NCBI GenBank assembly: GCA_021788415.1
Contig: JAJYKR010000003.1
Location: 93,118-157,117, forward strand
From: an archaeon
GTDB lineage: Archaea > Thermoproteota > Nitrososphaeria > Nitrososphaerales > UBA183
Length of the DNA: 64,000 bases
Reading direction: 5' to 3'
Below, piece by piece: positions 36,846 to 46,136 of the stretch (the first letter of the stretch is position 1; each line of letters opens with the position of its first letter). A model generated the notes under the pieces. The model saw only the letters and a program-made list of their open reading frames with translations, did no database searches and was not told the origin of the DNA. The position numbers were made by a program, and so were the translations under genes.

Positions 36846-38066
36846 TCAACCCGGCTTCCCTCCCCACCTGTCCGCTGCCCTTTCGAGGGCGTCTATGAGC
36901 GGGAGCCTCTTCCCCGCCAGATATTGGACCAGGGCGCCCCCGGCCGTGCTTATGTGGTCGATCTGGTCGTGGATGCCGTACTTACGGAGGGCGGTCGAAA
37001 GGTGGCCGCCGCTTATGATCGTGGTCCCGAAGGAGGAAGCCATGGCCCTCAGGAGCCCTTCTGTCCCTGCGCTGAACTCCTCCCATTCGAAGGCTCCGGG
37101 GGGGCCGCTCATGAACACTGTCCCTGCCCCCTTGATGAACCGCGAATACGCCTCGACTGTCTTCGACCCGATGTCCAGCACCTGAGAGGAGGACGCGATC
37201 TGCCCCGGGGGGGTCTCTCTCCTCTCGCCGTCTACCTTCACTGCCACGTCCGACGGGAGGGCGTAGCGGTCAGGCTCCTCCTCTATGAGCTGCCTGGCCT
37301 TGGCCACGAACTTCTGCTCCCCGTCCACCCCCAGGTCCCAGCTCAGCTTCTTCGCCGCCTTCAGGAAGACGAGGCCCACCACGCCGCAGAGTAGCACCTT
37401 GTCGGCCCTGTTGTTGGCTATGAGGGCGTCTATGGCCTCCAGCCTGTCGCTCACCTTCGCCCCCCCGAGGACCGTGACGTAGGGGCCCTTCTCCACCGCG
37501 AAGATGCGGTCCAGCATCCGGAGCTCCCTCCCCACGGTCCGCCCTGCGCAGGTCGGGACGAGCCCCGCGAACCCTACGATGCTTGGAGAGGCGCGGTGGG
37601 CTGTGGAGAACGCGTCGAGGACCGAAGCGTCGACGTGCTCCCTTATCCTTCTGACCATGAAGGTCTTCTCGGCGTCTTCAGGCTTGTACTCCAGGTTCTC
37701 TTCGGCCGCGAAACGCAGGTTGTCGAGGACGAGCACTTCCCCGTCCGCCAGGCCGTCGATCTCCCTCAGGGCCTCGGGTCCGAAGACGTCGGGGACGAAC
37801 TTCACCTTCTTCCCCAGCATCTTCGCCATTACCGTGGCGTGGGCTTCGAGGCTGGTGTAGTCCGAACGGGCCACCCTCCCCTGGTGGGATGCCACAACCA
37901 CTTTGGACTGGTTCAGGTCTGCGATCGTGCGGACGGCCTCCTCGAACCTGGCCTGCTCCATCAGCTCCCCGGTGTCAGGGTGTATAGGGGTGTTGATGTC
38001 CACACGGGCGAATACTCGTTTTCCATCGAGGTCGAGGTCCTCCAGCGTCAACATCTTGATTGGCAT
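36846..38066 (-). CDS. pgk: phosphoglycerate kinase
   Basis: A 406-residue kinase with VFARVDINTPI near the N-terminus (the family's RVDFNVP), VVASHQGR, the TVLGGAKVSDR hinge-side motif and the nucleotide loop MSGPPGAFEWEEF, with a late GGGxxxx-like ISGGHLST. The frame is open to 38231; ATG 38066 gives the usual N-terminus and lies about 35 bases below GCTTATACT. Located directly upstream of gap on the same strand. Confidence 0.95.
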   Translation of the reverse strand: MPIKMLTLEDLDLDGKRVFARVDINTPIHPDTGELMEQARFEEAVRTIADLNQSKVVVASHQGRVARSDYTSLEAHATVMAKMLGKKVKFVPDVFGPEALREIDGLADGEVLVLDNLRFAAEENLEYKPEDAEKTFMVRRIREHVDASVLDAFSTAHRASPSIVGFAGLVPTCAGRTVGRELRMLDRIFAVEKGPYVTVLGGAKVSDRLEAIDALIANNRADKVLLCGVVGLVFLKAAKKLSWDLGVDGEQKFVAKARQLIEEEPDRYALPSDVAVKVDGERRETPPGQIASSSQVLDIGSKTVEAYSRFIKGAGTVFMSGPPGAFEWEEFSAGTEGLLRAMASSFGTTIISGGHLSTALRKYGIHDQIDHISTAGGALVQYLAGKRLPLIDALERAADRWGGKPG

Positions 38067-38214
38067 TGGCGCCTGAATCTTGGCTTCCAGCCACCGAGTA
38101 TAAGCGTTGCCATGGGGCTGCGAGCTGTTAGGATAAGCACGACGATAGCGGTCGTCGCCCTTCAGGCTTAGCTTAACAGCCCCCCGCCCCCCAGGCGATG
38201 ACGCCCACTGCCCC

Positions 38215-38334
38215 ATGGATGCAGGTGGCACCTGGAATCCTGGCTATGGCTCCTGGGACGAGCCCGTCCTCTCCGACTTCTTCTTCTGGCTAGGGGTGAG
38301 TTCGCTCAGGGGGGTTACGTCTACCCTGCGTTGA
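38215..38334 (+). CDS. possible 39-residue small protein
   Basis: An ATG-initiated frame rich in Trp, Gly and Phe (MDAGGTWNPGYGSWDEPVLS...) lies about 45 bases below CTTAGCTTAAC. It fills part of the gap between pgk and uppP and overlaps the uppP end by 14 bases. The absence of any known family makes this only a candidate. Confidence 0.2.
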   Translation: MDAGGTWNPGYGSWDEPVLSDFFFWLGVSSLRGVTSTLR

Positions 38335-39181
38335 ACCCGAGGGGGAAGAAGCTGATTACCAATCCGCCCGCTATCGCTATCGCCCCCAGAGCCACTATCA
38401 GGTACACTATCTTCGCCTTCCTCGCGACCTTCAGCAGGGAGTCGATCAGCAGGAGGCTTACTACGAATGCTACCCCTATCGAGATTAGGATCCCCGCCGT
38501 CCCCAAGTCCGAGACCCCCACCGCCACGTTTTGCCTGCTGAAGACCAGGGTGACGGCTGACGCGGCGGCGGACGCCAGTATGCCGATGATGAAAGACAGG
38601 CGGAAAGCTTCCTTCGCTTCGACGTTCAGCAGGAGCATTGTGCTAGTCGTGGTGCCGGACCTGCTGACACCTGGGAGGGCTGCCAGCCCCTGGGCCACCC
38701 CTATGATCACATACTCCTTGACCCCCAGATGGTCGAGGGCCCTCCTGTTCTTGTCGTCCGCGTACCTCGACCTCGAGTACATGATGACCCCGGCATCGAT
38801 GAACAGGACCACCCCCAGTATCATCATCGGGAGCCCGATGTTGTACCCGCCCGAGACGTTGTCCAGCGACACGTAGATTGGGACGGCGACCAGACCGGTG
38901 GCGACCGTGGCCACGAGGGTGAACTTGAAGAGCTCCCATTCCTGCTGGTTCCCTTTCCCGACGAGCGCCCTGATGAGCATCCACACCTCCTTCCGGAAGT
39001 AAACAATGGCGGCCAGCGCTGTCCCTATCTCAAGGAAGAGCCCGAAGGTGTATGCCTGCTGGAAGTTGAGCCCGAGCAGGTTCTGGGACACGAGTATTAT
39101 CTGGGTCTTGCTGCTGACCGGGAGCCATTCGCTGACTCCCTGCACCAGGCCCAGGATGATGGCGAAGAGCCAGTTGGACAC
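38321..39181 (-). CDS. uppP: undecaprenyl-diphosphatase-like (UppP/BacA)
   Basis: A 286-residue membrane protein with the two BacA signatures: GLVQGVSEWLPVSSKTQIIL and GLAALPGVSRSGTTTSTMLL, which hold the catalytic Glu, Ser and Arg. It would recycle the polyprenyl diphosphate carrier of surface glycosylation. GTG 39181 is 28 bases below GTTTTAACT; longer frames to 39676 overlap a gene on the other strand and are not credible. Confidence 0.9.
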   Translation of the reverse strand: MSNWLFAIILGLVQGVSEWLPVSSKTQIILVSQNLLGLNFQQAYTFGLFLEIGTALAAIVYFRKEVWMLIRALVGKGNQQEWELFKFTLVATVATGLVAVPIYVSLDNVSGGYNIGLPMMILGVVLFIDAGVIMYSRSRYADDKNRRALDHLGVKEYVIIGVAQGLAALPGVSRSGTTTSTMLLLNVEAKEAFRLSFIIGILASAAASAVTLVFSRQNVAVGVSDLGTAGILISIGVAFVVSLLLIDSLLKVARKAKIVYLIVALGAIAIAGGLVISFFPLGFNAG

Positions 39182-39280
39182 GGTCAGAGGGGCGCCCCCT
39201 GCTCTGGAGTTAAAACATTGCCTGACCGAGCCCTCTGTCATCCTTAAAGGCGCCTCCCAAGCGGCAGCCCGAGACCTCAG

Positions 39281-39619
39281 GTGCAGAACGGGACTCTTAC
39301 CAACGTCTTTTGGGGCCTCTTCCTCATCTGGTTCGGAGTGGTGGCGTACTGGCTGGACGGGAACCTGGGGGCGACCATAAACCACCCGGTATTCGCAATG
39401 GGGACGGGGGTGCTGTTCCTGCTGTTGAACCTGGTCCGGTCGTTGGTGCACCTTAGGCTGAGCGTGCTCACCATCGGGCTCGGCACCCTGCTCTCGGTCG
39501 CCAACGCGGTGGTCATCCTCTTCGGCCAGACAGTCCCCTTCCTCCCGGAGCTGCTGATAATCGCAGGGGTGGCGCTGGTGATAGGGGCGTTCCGGACCAG
39601 GAACTTCCAGACCTACTGA
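39281..39619 (+). CDS. small membrane protein
   Basis: A 112-residue protein with four hydrophobic segments and short turns, ending FRTRNFQTY. No recognised motif. The GTG start lies about 32 bases below CCTTAAAG. It overlaps the convergent V4R gene by 7 bases. Function unknown. Confidence 0.6.
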   Translation: MQNGTLTNVFWGLFLIWFGVVAYWLDGNLGATINHPVFAMGTGVLFLLLNLVRSLVHLRLSVLTIGLGTLLSVANAVVILFGQTVPFLPELLIIAGVALVIGAFRTRNFQTY

Positions 39620-40440
39620 GGCCGATCCTTCAAGGTCACAGCGAAGAGGCAGCCAGGCGCGCCCGTCGCCGCGCACTGCTCCTCCGTCACCTTGACGGGC
39701 CCCTTCAGCACTCTCTCGAAGGCCCCGGCGATCAGGCCCCTGGTGAAGTGGCAGATGGGCCTGCTCGACCTGGCTCCGGCGCTCTCGAATCCGTCGAAGA
39801 GCCTCATCTCGTAGCGGCCGCCCCTTATCTCCCCCATCTCCAGCCTCCCCCAGCCGACGGCGGCGTACAGCTTGGTGAAGCTCGAGGCGACCTCAATGGT
39901 CAGCTCCTTCCCAAGCAGGGCTGTGAGCTCGTCGAACCCCTTCCTACCGACCGATGCCCCGGCGTTGTAGATGATCGTCTCCCCTCCTGTCCCGAAGAGC
40001 CTCACCAGGTCCCGGAACATCGCGGTGGTGCCGGACTGCGGGAGGAGTATCCCCCTCCCCGAAGGGAAGAACATCAGGGGGAACGAGAAGTCGTCTATGA
40101 GCAGCGCCGCCTCTTTCTTCTCGGTGTGCAGGTCGAGGACGAAGGGAGACGAGTGGAAGACCTTCGCCATGTCGTCCTCGGACATCTTGGGGTCCTTCGA
40201 CTCAGCGAAGAACGAAAGCACCGACTCGGGGTGGTCGGGGAGGGAGTAGTTGCTCGTGGAAAGGATGTTCATCGAAGCATTCCCGGCGCGGGTGGCTATG
40301 TCTCCGAGGGCGCCCGGGACGTTCTTCGTCTTGAGCACGACCAGGAACAGGTTCCTGTCTGGTCCGTAGGCTGCGATGTTGAGGAACTTCGGCTCGGGTT
40401 CCACGTCCCGCCCTCGGGAGGTGCGTATTTCACTTTTCAT
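39613..40440 (-). CDS. ACT-like / V4R domain sensor protein (paralogue 1)
   Basis: A 275-residue protein with an N-terminal ACT-like domain (residues about 30-85: LVVLKTKNVPGALGDIATRAGNASMNIL) and a C-terminal V4R domain (about 130-270) ending in the cysteine pattern CHFTRGLIAG ... CAATGAPGCLFAVT. V4R domains bind small hydrophobic or metal-linked ligands in several regulators. The protein has no DNA-binding domain, so it may sense and pass on a signal through a partner. Two paralogues lie at 56387 and 59228. Confidence 0.75.
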   Translation of the reverse strand: MKSEIRTSRGRDVEPEPKFLNIAAYGPDRNLFLVVLKTKNVPGALGDIATRAGNASMNILSTSNYSLPDHPESVLSFFAESKDPKMSEDDMAKVFHSSPFVLDLHTEKKEAALLIDDFSFPLMFFPSGRGILLPQSGTTAMFRDLVRLFGTGGETIIYNAGASVGRKGFDELTALLGKELTIEVASSFTKLYAAVGWGRLEMGEIRGGRYEMRLFDGFESAGARSSRPICHFTRGLIAGAFERVLKGPVKVTEEQCAATGAPGCLFAVTLKDRPQ

Positions 40441-40460
40441 CGCCAGCCGGTCATCCGTTG

Positions 40461-40853
40461 CTAGCCGACGAAGCCATGGGAGCGGAAGTGGACGTCATAC
40501 AGCTCCTGATAGGGGGTGACGAAGTTGCAGAAAGGGCACTTCAGCAGGTTCTCGGGGAGGAGCTGGCCTGTGTCCTTCCTCCCACGGGAGCGGGCGAGGG
40601 GGTCGGGGGTGTGCACCCTGACCTCGTCCCCATCCAACTCGACCGAGTAGTACCTGGCGTCTTTCCTCTTCGAGACGAACCCCCTGACAATGGCCGCGAC
40701 CTCCCCCGTCGTGACTTTGCCGGACACCGTATCGAGGGCCAGTCTGTCGTCTTTTACGAAGGCGAACGCCCTCCCTCCCAGGCCGTCTGATATGGCAGAC
40801 GCGAGCGCGAGCTGGTCGTCGAGGGTCATCTCGCTGCAGTCCACCTTGATCAA
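40461..40853 (-). CDS. C2H2-like zinc-finger protein
   Basis: A 130-residue protein with a single C-terminal finger, CPFCNFVTPYQELYDVHFRSH, and an N-terminal alpha/beta part of about 95 residues of unknown fold. Probably nucleic-acid binding. The TTG start is 24-33 bases below CGTTTAAGC on the minus strand, and a 22-bp palindrome lies immediately upstream of that TATA box, so this gene is under specific control. Confidence 0.7.
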   Translation of the reverse strand: MIKVDCSEMTLDDQLALASAISDGLGGRAFAFVKDDRLALDTVSGKVTTGEVAAIVRGFVSKRKDARYYSVELDGDEVRVHTPDPLARSRGRKDTGQLLPENLLKCPFCNFVTPYQELYDVHFRSHGFVG

Positions 40854-40897
40854 GGGGTCGCGGGCAGCGCCGGGCGCGCTTAAACGGCTCGCTTCGA

Positions 40898-40919
40898 CTG
40901 ATATCTACGTCGATATCAA
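40898..40919. promoter_or_regulatory. 22-bp palindromic operator (site 1)
   Basis: CTGATATCTACGTCGATATC plus AA is a near-perfect palindrome around ACGT, placed just upstream of the TATA box (about 40877-40886) of the zinc-finger gene. Related sites with the same half (TTGATATCGACGTCGAT) are at 46016 and 53281. Confidence 0.6.
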
Positions 40920-40960
40920 GGTCGATTATGCTTCCCAGGCGCTGCAAACGCTGCTGAAAA

Positions 40961-42238
40961 CTACTCGCCCAAGATGATGACGAGCCAGGGCACGTCCGCC
41001 ACCGGGGTCACCGTGCAGCCGTGGCTCTCGAAGTACTGGGTGATGTTGACCCCGCTCGATGTCACCTCCGTGACAGGACAGTCTGCCGACACGTCGAAGT
41101 AGGGGGCCTTGCCGACGAAGTAGCCGAACTGCGAGGACTTCGCGTCCAAGAGAGCAGACCAGTGAGAAGGTCCGGACCCTTGCAGTTCTGTGGCGAAAAG
41201 GTATGGCGGGGCGTTCCCGGGGAAGAGGAGGAGCTCGTTGACAGGCGAGCCGGCCCCTCCGAAGAACGAAGCCTCGTCGCTCTGGAAACCGAAGTCTGAG
41301 GTGCCGGGGACCTTGGAAGCAGTCTTGAACCTGAGGGCCGCGAAGCTGTCCAGGGTGGTGTTCTCGGCGAGGCGGACCCCCTGCCTTGACTGGTCGACCT
41401 CCCCCATGAACAGGTCGACCCACCCCTGGTCCACTCCTGGCCGGGGAGACGGCTCGACGAAGTCCTGCGAGTAGAAGAAGGCGTTCCCGTCTGCGACCCC
41501 GGCCACCCCCACCCTGAAGCTGAGTTTCGAAGACGGAAAAGTGGTGTTGGCAACCTGGGAGGTCACGGTGCAAACCCTCCCTGGGGGGAGGAGGGCAGCA
41601 CAGTTGTCCGGGAACCCTTCTGGATACCATGTGAGACCCTTGTACGTTTCGCCGTAGCCTGGGGACTCGAGAGGAGCGACCCCGTAGGCGTCGGCGCCTA
41701 TGGGGTTGAGGGGGGACGACCCGATGTTCTTGATCGCTGCGGTCAAGACGAGGTTCCCATAGCCGTCTCTCTGGATCGAGGCGTTCAATATCTGGACGAC
41801 GCCGCTTGGCTGGACGGCGAGGCTCTTTGCGGGGATGTAGAACTCATAGGCTGCCGACGGCTTCGTCCCGTTGAAGAAGACAAGCGCGGTGTAGTTCCCC
41901 TGCGAGAACACGACGTGGTCAGGGAAGGGTGGAGGACCTATTCCGAACAGGGCGTAGGCGAGGGGTACCTGCGCGGACACGACATAGGGGGGGTATAGGT
42001 AGCTCGAAAGGCAGCTCTCGTACTCGTCGAAAAGCTGGGTCAAGTTGGGAGCGGTAGTCGTGAGGGCAGTGGTCGTGGTGGACGTCGGAAAGTACTCGTT
42101 GCTGCACGTCGTGACTCCGATGGGCTGGTAGTCGTTGGGTATGGTGAGCTGTTGAGAATACCCGACCACAGGGGCCTCGAAGAACACAAGCACCAGCGCC
42201 GCAGATATCACGGTTGCGGCGACAGCTTTGCGGAACAT
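40961..42238 (-). CDS. secreted protein, CAP-like C-terminal region (paralogue A)
   Basis: A 425-residue exported protein: signal/anchor helix at residues 5-27, a Thr-rich stretch (about 52-63), then a beta-rich extracellular part with many N-glycosylation sequons. The C-terminal part, from VDLFMGEVDQSR through LAENTTLDSFAALRFKTA to VPWLVIILGE, has the order of a CAP/SCP-like domain, but the usual metal histidines are not obvious. The next gene is a paralogue. TATA (CTTTATCC, about 42268) gives a near-leaderless start. Confidence 0.65.
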   Translation of the reverse strand: MFRKAVAATVISAALVLVFFEAPVVGYSQQLTIPNDYQPIGVTTCSNEYFPTSTTTTALTTTAPNLTQLFDEYESCLSSYLYPPYVVSAQVPLAYALFGIGPPPFPDHVVFSQGNYTALVFFNGTKPSAAYEFYIPAKSLAVQPSGVVQILNASIQRDGYGNLVLTAAIKNIGSSPLNPIGADAYGVAPLESPGYGETYKGLTWYPEGFPDNCAALLPPGRVCTVTSQVANTTFPSSKLSFRVGVAGVADGNAFFYSQDFVEPSPRPGVDQGWVDLFMGEVDQSRQGVRLAENTTLDSFAALRFKTASKVPGTSDFGFQSDEASFFGGAGSPVNELLLFPGNAPPYLFATELQGSGPSHWSALLDAKSSQFGYFVGKAPYFDVSADCPVTEVTSSGVNITQYFESHGCTVTPVADVPWLVIILGE

Positions 42239-42284
42239 CGACGGCGGAAAGCGCAGGACGCCGGCGGATAAAGTGCGCTTTGGC

Positions 42285-43526
42285 CTAGGCGGTCAGCACG
42301 ATGACCAGCCAGGAAGTGTCAGGCAACGTAGCCAGGGTGCAACCATGGCTCGCGAAGAACTGGGTGATGTTCACCCCCGCAGACGGGACCTCGGTGACCG
42401 GACACCCCGCGGGGATGGCGTAGTAGGGGGCAGAGCCGATGTAGTATCCATAGTGGCCGTAGGTCTCGTTCGTCAGGGCGCCCCAGTGCCCGGGAGCTGA
42501 GGTCCTGAGGAAAGACGTGTAGTTTGCCGGGGTGAAACCCGCGGGGAACAGGAGCGTCTCTGAAGCAGAGGCGGGTCCTCCTGAAGTGAAGAAGGCGCCA
42601 AGGTCCCTCGCGAAACCATAGTCAGAGACGTCCGGCTGGGCCGACGCGGTCTTGAACCTGAGAGCTGCGAACTGGTCGAGAGTTGGCGTCTCGGCCAGGG
42701 GGACCGGGCCTCTCGCCCCGTCGACGTCCTGGATGAACTCGGCCACCCACGACGGGGTGACCGCCTCGGACGGGACGAACTGTCTGAAGTCCTGGCTGTA
42801 GAAGATCCCGTGACCATCCATCTCTCCCCTGACCTCGACCTGGTACGTGAGGGTCGCGTTGGTCGGGAGGGTAACGAGGACCGAGGTCTTGCATTCGGAA
42901 CCGGGGAGGAGGACGTGCGGGGTGGAGCGGCCACAGAACCCCAGTGGGTACCCCGAGCTCCAGAGCAGGCCGTCGACGGTCTGGTTGAAGCCGTACCCTT
43001 CTGTCCGGAGGTAGACGACAGGAGAGGAGACGGACGAGTCTCCCTCGTTCCGTATCACCGCCGTGAAATTCTCCTGGCCGAAAGGCGCCGGGGACAGCGA
43101 CGAGCGGACAATCTGAACCGGAGGGTCGATGGTCGTCCCTGCCGGGCCGATGGTCTCGGCGGCCACGGCCTGGTCCCCCTGGAAGAATATCAGGGCGGAG
43201 AGGTTCCCCTGGGTGATCTCTGCCTGGCTGGGAAAGGGAGGGGGCCCCGAACCCAGCAGGTAGTACGAGAGGGTCGAGCGGCCGGCGACCGTGGCCGGAG
43301 GGTAGGGGCCGTCGCCGAGGCACACGATGGTGAATGTAGCGTTCCCACCTCCTCCGGCCTGCACCAAAGTCACATTCCCAGCCGGGGTCGAGCATGGGGC
43401 GACCTTGATTCGGTCGTTTCCGGGGATGGCGAAGGAAAGAGAGTAGGGGACCATGGGCGCCAGGAAGAAGGCCCCGACCAGGAGGAGCCCTGCCACGGCC
43501 GCCCCCAGCTCGACCTTGAGGTTCAA
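42285..43526 (-). CDS. secreted protein, CAP-like C-terminal region (paralogue B)
   Basis: A 413-residue exported protein, tandem paralogue of 40961-42238; shared segments include GxGPPPFP, FYSQDF, LDQFAALRFKTAS and GVNITQFFxSHGCT. It has an N-terminal membrane helix, sequons and the same CAP-like end (SWLVIVLTA). The TTG at 43526 is chosen because GTTTATGG lies 26 bases upstream; the frame extends to 43580. It is transcribed away from the ABC exporter at 43656. Confidence 0.65.
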   Translation of the reverse strand: MNLKVELGAAVAGLLLVGAFFLAPMVPYSLSFAIPGNDRIKVAPCSTPAGNVTLVQAGGGGNATFTIVCLGDGPYPPATVAGRSTLSYYLLGSGPPPFPSQAEITQGNLSALIFFQGDQAVAAETIGPAGTTIDPPVQIVRSSLSPAPFGQENFTAVIRNEGDSSVSSPVVYLRTEGYGFNQTVDGLLWSSGYPLGFCGRSTPHVLLPGSECKTSVLVTLPTNATLTYQVEVRGEMDGHGIFYSQDFRQFVPSEAVTPSWVAEFIQDVDGARGPVPLAETPTLDQFAALRFKTASAQPDVSDYGFARDLGAFFTSGGPASASETLLFPAGFTPANYTSFLRTSAPGHWGALTNETYGHYGYYIGSAPYYAIPAGCPVTEVPSAGVNITQFFASHGCTLATLPDTSWLVIVLTA

Positions 43527-43655
43527 CGACGCCGATTTCCATGGTCGCCATAAACGGGTTTTCCTTCGGCTTGGAAGCACTCTCCGGTCGCTGGAGCCAT
43601 CGGCAGTGTGAGGGATTCCATTAACGTCTTAAGACCCGTTCCCCTGGCGCGGGCC

Positions 43656-44552
43656 GTGATCCGGGTCTCCGGGCTGACGAAGTCCTTCTCCCGCAGGGGC
43701 CCCCCGGCCATCGAGTCTGTCTCGTTCGACGTGTCCGACGGCGAGATTGTGGGGTTCGTGGGCCTGAACGGGGCAGGGAAGACGACCACGATAAGGATCG
43801 CCGCCGGCGTCTCTCTCCCGGGGCAGGGGAGCGTGCTCATCGACGGCCACGACGTCGTGTCGGACAAGGTCGAGGCCTCCAGGAGGGTCGGGTGGGTCCC
43901 GGAGACGCCGAACTTCGAGCCCAACGCCACCGCTCTCTCGCTGATGGAGTACTTCTCGGGGTACTACGGCACCCTCTCCTCGCAGTCGAAGTCCTCGGAG
44001 CTCCTCGCCTCTGTGGGTCTTCAGGGAGAAGAGACGAAGAAGCTCCGCGCCTACTCCCAGGGGATGAAGAAGCGCTTCGCGCTGGCAGCGTGCATGCTGA
44101 ACTCCCCGAAGAACTACCTCTTCGACGAAGTCCTCAACGGGCTCGACCCCGAGGGGATCAGATACTTCCGCCGGCTCATGGTCGACCTGCGTTCGCAGGG
44201 GTCCGCCGTCCTGCTTTCCTCCCACATGCTCGTGGAGATCGAGGGGATCGCGGACCGGATCGTCTTCATCCACAGGGGGAAGGTCATCAGGGCCATCGCC
44301 CGGTCCGACCTTGTGAGCCAGGGGCACACCTACATCAGGATCGTGATACGGAACCCTGACGCCAGGGTCAGGCAGTATCTGGAAGGGGTGGGGACCGTCC
44401 GCGAAGGGTCGGGCGCCTTCATAGTCGAAACGAAGGCGGACCCTGCCAAGCTGAACTCCGAACTCCTGGGGATGGGGTACCAGGTCTCTGAGTTCAGCCA
44501 GCAGAACGAGGGGCTGGAAGAGTACTTCCTCAACCTCGTCGGAGGGAAGTGA
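43656..44552 (+). CDS. ABC transporter ATP-binding protein
   Basis: A 298-residue ATPase with Walker A GLNGAGKTT, signature YSQGMKKRFALAA, Walker B NYLFDEVLNGLDPEG and the switch histidine in LSSHMLVE. In Walker B the usual D-E-P is D-E-V, a mild deviation. GTG 43656 begins the conserved region (IRVSGLTKSF) 26 bases below GTCTTAAGAC; the frame opens at 43608. Pairs with the overlapping permease gene. Confidence 0.86.
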   Translation: MIRVSGLTKSFSRRGPPAIESVSFDVSDGEIVGFVGLNGAGKTTTIRIAAGVSLPGQGSVLIDGHDVVSDKVEASRRVGWVPETPNFEPNATALSLMEYFSGYYGTLSSQSKSSELLASVGLQGEETKKLRAYSQGMKKRFALAACMLNSPKNYLFDEVLNGLDPEGIRYFRRLMVDLRSQGSAVLLSSHMLVEIEGIADRIVFIHRGKVIRAIARSDLVSQGHTYIRIVIRNPDARVRQYLEGVGTVREGSGAFIVETKADPAKLNSELLGMGYQVSEFSQQNEGLEEYFLNLVGGK

Positions 44553-45979
44553 AAGAGCTGCCCCCACTCGCTCACGACTTCTCCAGGACGCTCAGGAGCA
44601 AGTCGGTCCTGATATCGATGGCGGTCATAATCGCGCTGAGCCTACTTCTCATCCCCCTCGTCCAGGTGGCGTCGAACAGCACCGTCTTCGGGAGCGGAGG
44701 GAACGAGGTGCTCGACTACTACTCAGGCACGGAGTGGCACTTCCTCGGCTACTCCTACAACGTCTACGGCCAGCCCATCCAGGGGACCAGCTTCAACGTG
44801 ACCGTCACATCTCCCCTGGCGGCCACCTCGTCGGCCGCCACGACCAACTCGTCCGGCTTCGCATCCTGGGCCATGCCGGGCCCGGCTCCGACTTCCACGG
44901 TCAGCCTCACCACCAGGGTGAACGGCAACGTCGAGATGGCGGGGCCACCCTCCTCGGTCGGGTCCCTCATCGCCTTCGTCACCGACCCGGCCAACGCCTC
45001 CCGTCTGCAAGTCGTCTTCTTCGGCGAGGGGCCCGACGGGAGCGCGCCACGGAACGACAGGGTCTACTACAGCTACAGCGCCATCGGCTCGGGGGGGTAC
45101 GTCGGTGCGGCAAACGAGTCCCAGATGACCTACCTTGGCCCCACGTCCGGGTATGTCACGGTCCTCAGGCTCCCGCCCATTCCGGCCGCAGACAACATGG
45201 TCACAGCGGCCGTCTTCGACTCGAACGGCACCATGGTCACGTCGGCCGGCGAGGCAGGGACAATCATCAGTCCGCAGATCCTCTCCCCGAAGGCGTTGTT
45301 CACGTCCATCGCCTCCTCGATACTCGCACTCGTCGTCCCCCTGATGGCGATCCTGGTCGCCTACAACTCCTATGGGAAGGACAGGGCCACGGGGGTCCTC
45401 GACTCGGTCCTCGCCCGGCCGGTGACTCGGCGGGGTCTGGGGCTGATCCGATACCTTGCCCTGGTCCTCCCGATATCACTGGCCATTGTGATAGCGATCG
45501 GGGTAATGGCCCTGATATCGCAGCTGGTCCTGGGGAGCACGGTCCCGCTCAGCTTCGCTCTGTCATCCATCGGGGGCCTGATGGTCGAAGGGGCGGCCTT
45601 CGTCGGGATAATGATGCTCCTCTCCCGACTGATAAAGTCGACCGGGGGCCTCATGGGGGTGGGGATCGTCCTCTGGGTGGTCCTCGACTTCCTCTGGAGC
45701 GTGATCGTCGTCCTGGCCGCCGTAGTCCTGGGGACCCAGCTCGGCTCCGGGGACTACCTCGCCCTCTCGATACGGTCCGGCTTCTTCAACCCCGCCCAGT
45801 TCTACGGCCTCGTGGGAGAGTACCTCAACGGGATCTCGCTGGTGTCTGGGAGCGGAGCCAGCATTCCCATCAGCCCTGCCACCTACGGGCTGAACCCTAT
45901 CACCCTTGGCCTGGCGGCCGCCTTCTGGGTCATCGCCCCCCTGGCTGGGTTCCTCTACCTGGCAACGAGAAGGGACTGA
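44549..45979 (+). CDS. ABC-2 permease with large extracellular domain
   Basis: A 476-residue membrane protein: one N-terminal helix, an extracellular Ser/Thr-rich beta domain of roughly 210 residues (about 40-255), then six membrane segments in ABC-2 arrangement with the coupling loop KDRATGVLDSVLARPVTRRGL. The large external domain may bind a substrate or surface partner. GTG start overlaps the ATPase stop. Confidence 0.82.
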   Translation: MKELPPLAHDFSRTLRSKSVLISMAVIIALSLLLIPLVQVASNSTVFGSGGNEVLDYYSGTEWHFLGYSYNVYGQPIQGTSFNVTVTSPLAATSSAATTNSSGFASWAMPGPAPTSTVSLTTRVNGNVEMAGPPSSVGSLIAFVTDPANASRLQVVFFGEGPDGSAPRNDRVYYSYSAIGSGGYVGAANESQMTYLGPTSGYVTVLRLPPIPAADNMVTAAVFDSNGTMVTSAGEAGTIISPQILSPKALFTSIASSILALVVPLMAILVAYNSYGKDRATGVLDSVLARPVTRRGLGLIRYLALVLPISLAIVIAIGVMALISQLVLGSTVPLSFALSSIGGLMVEGAAFVGIMMLLSRLIKSTGGLMGVGIVLWVVLDFLWSVIVVLAAVVLGTQLGSGDYLALSIRSGFFNPAQFYGLVGEYLNGISLVSGSGASIPISPATYGLNPITLGLAAAFWVIAPLAGFLYLATRRD

Positions 45980-46015
45980 GGAGCCGATGGCGTCCCTTTC
46001 CAGAGGGTATCGAGG

Positions 46016-46033
46016 TTGATATCGACGTCGATG
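46016..46033. promoter_or_regulatory. palindrome half-site (site 2)
   Basis: TTGATATCGACGTCGATG, identical over 18 bases to 53281-53298. It lies in the 158-base gap between convergent genes, not at an evident promoter. Confidence 0.5.
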
Positions 46034-46136
46034 CTATTGTTTTCCCGCGGGAAGCGAGCAAACACTGTTGTCGCGCATCAGGCACCCTGGCAACCCGCGG
46101 AGCCTTCCCGTCAGCTCAAGGGCGCCGCAGATAGGC

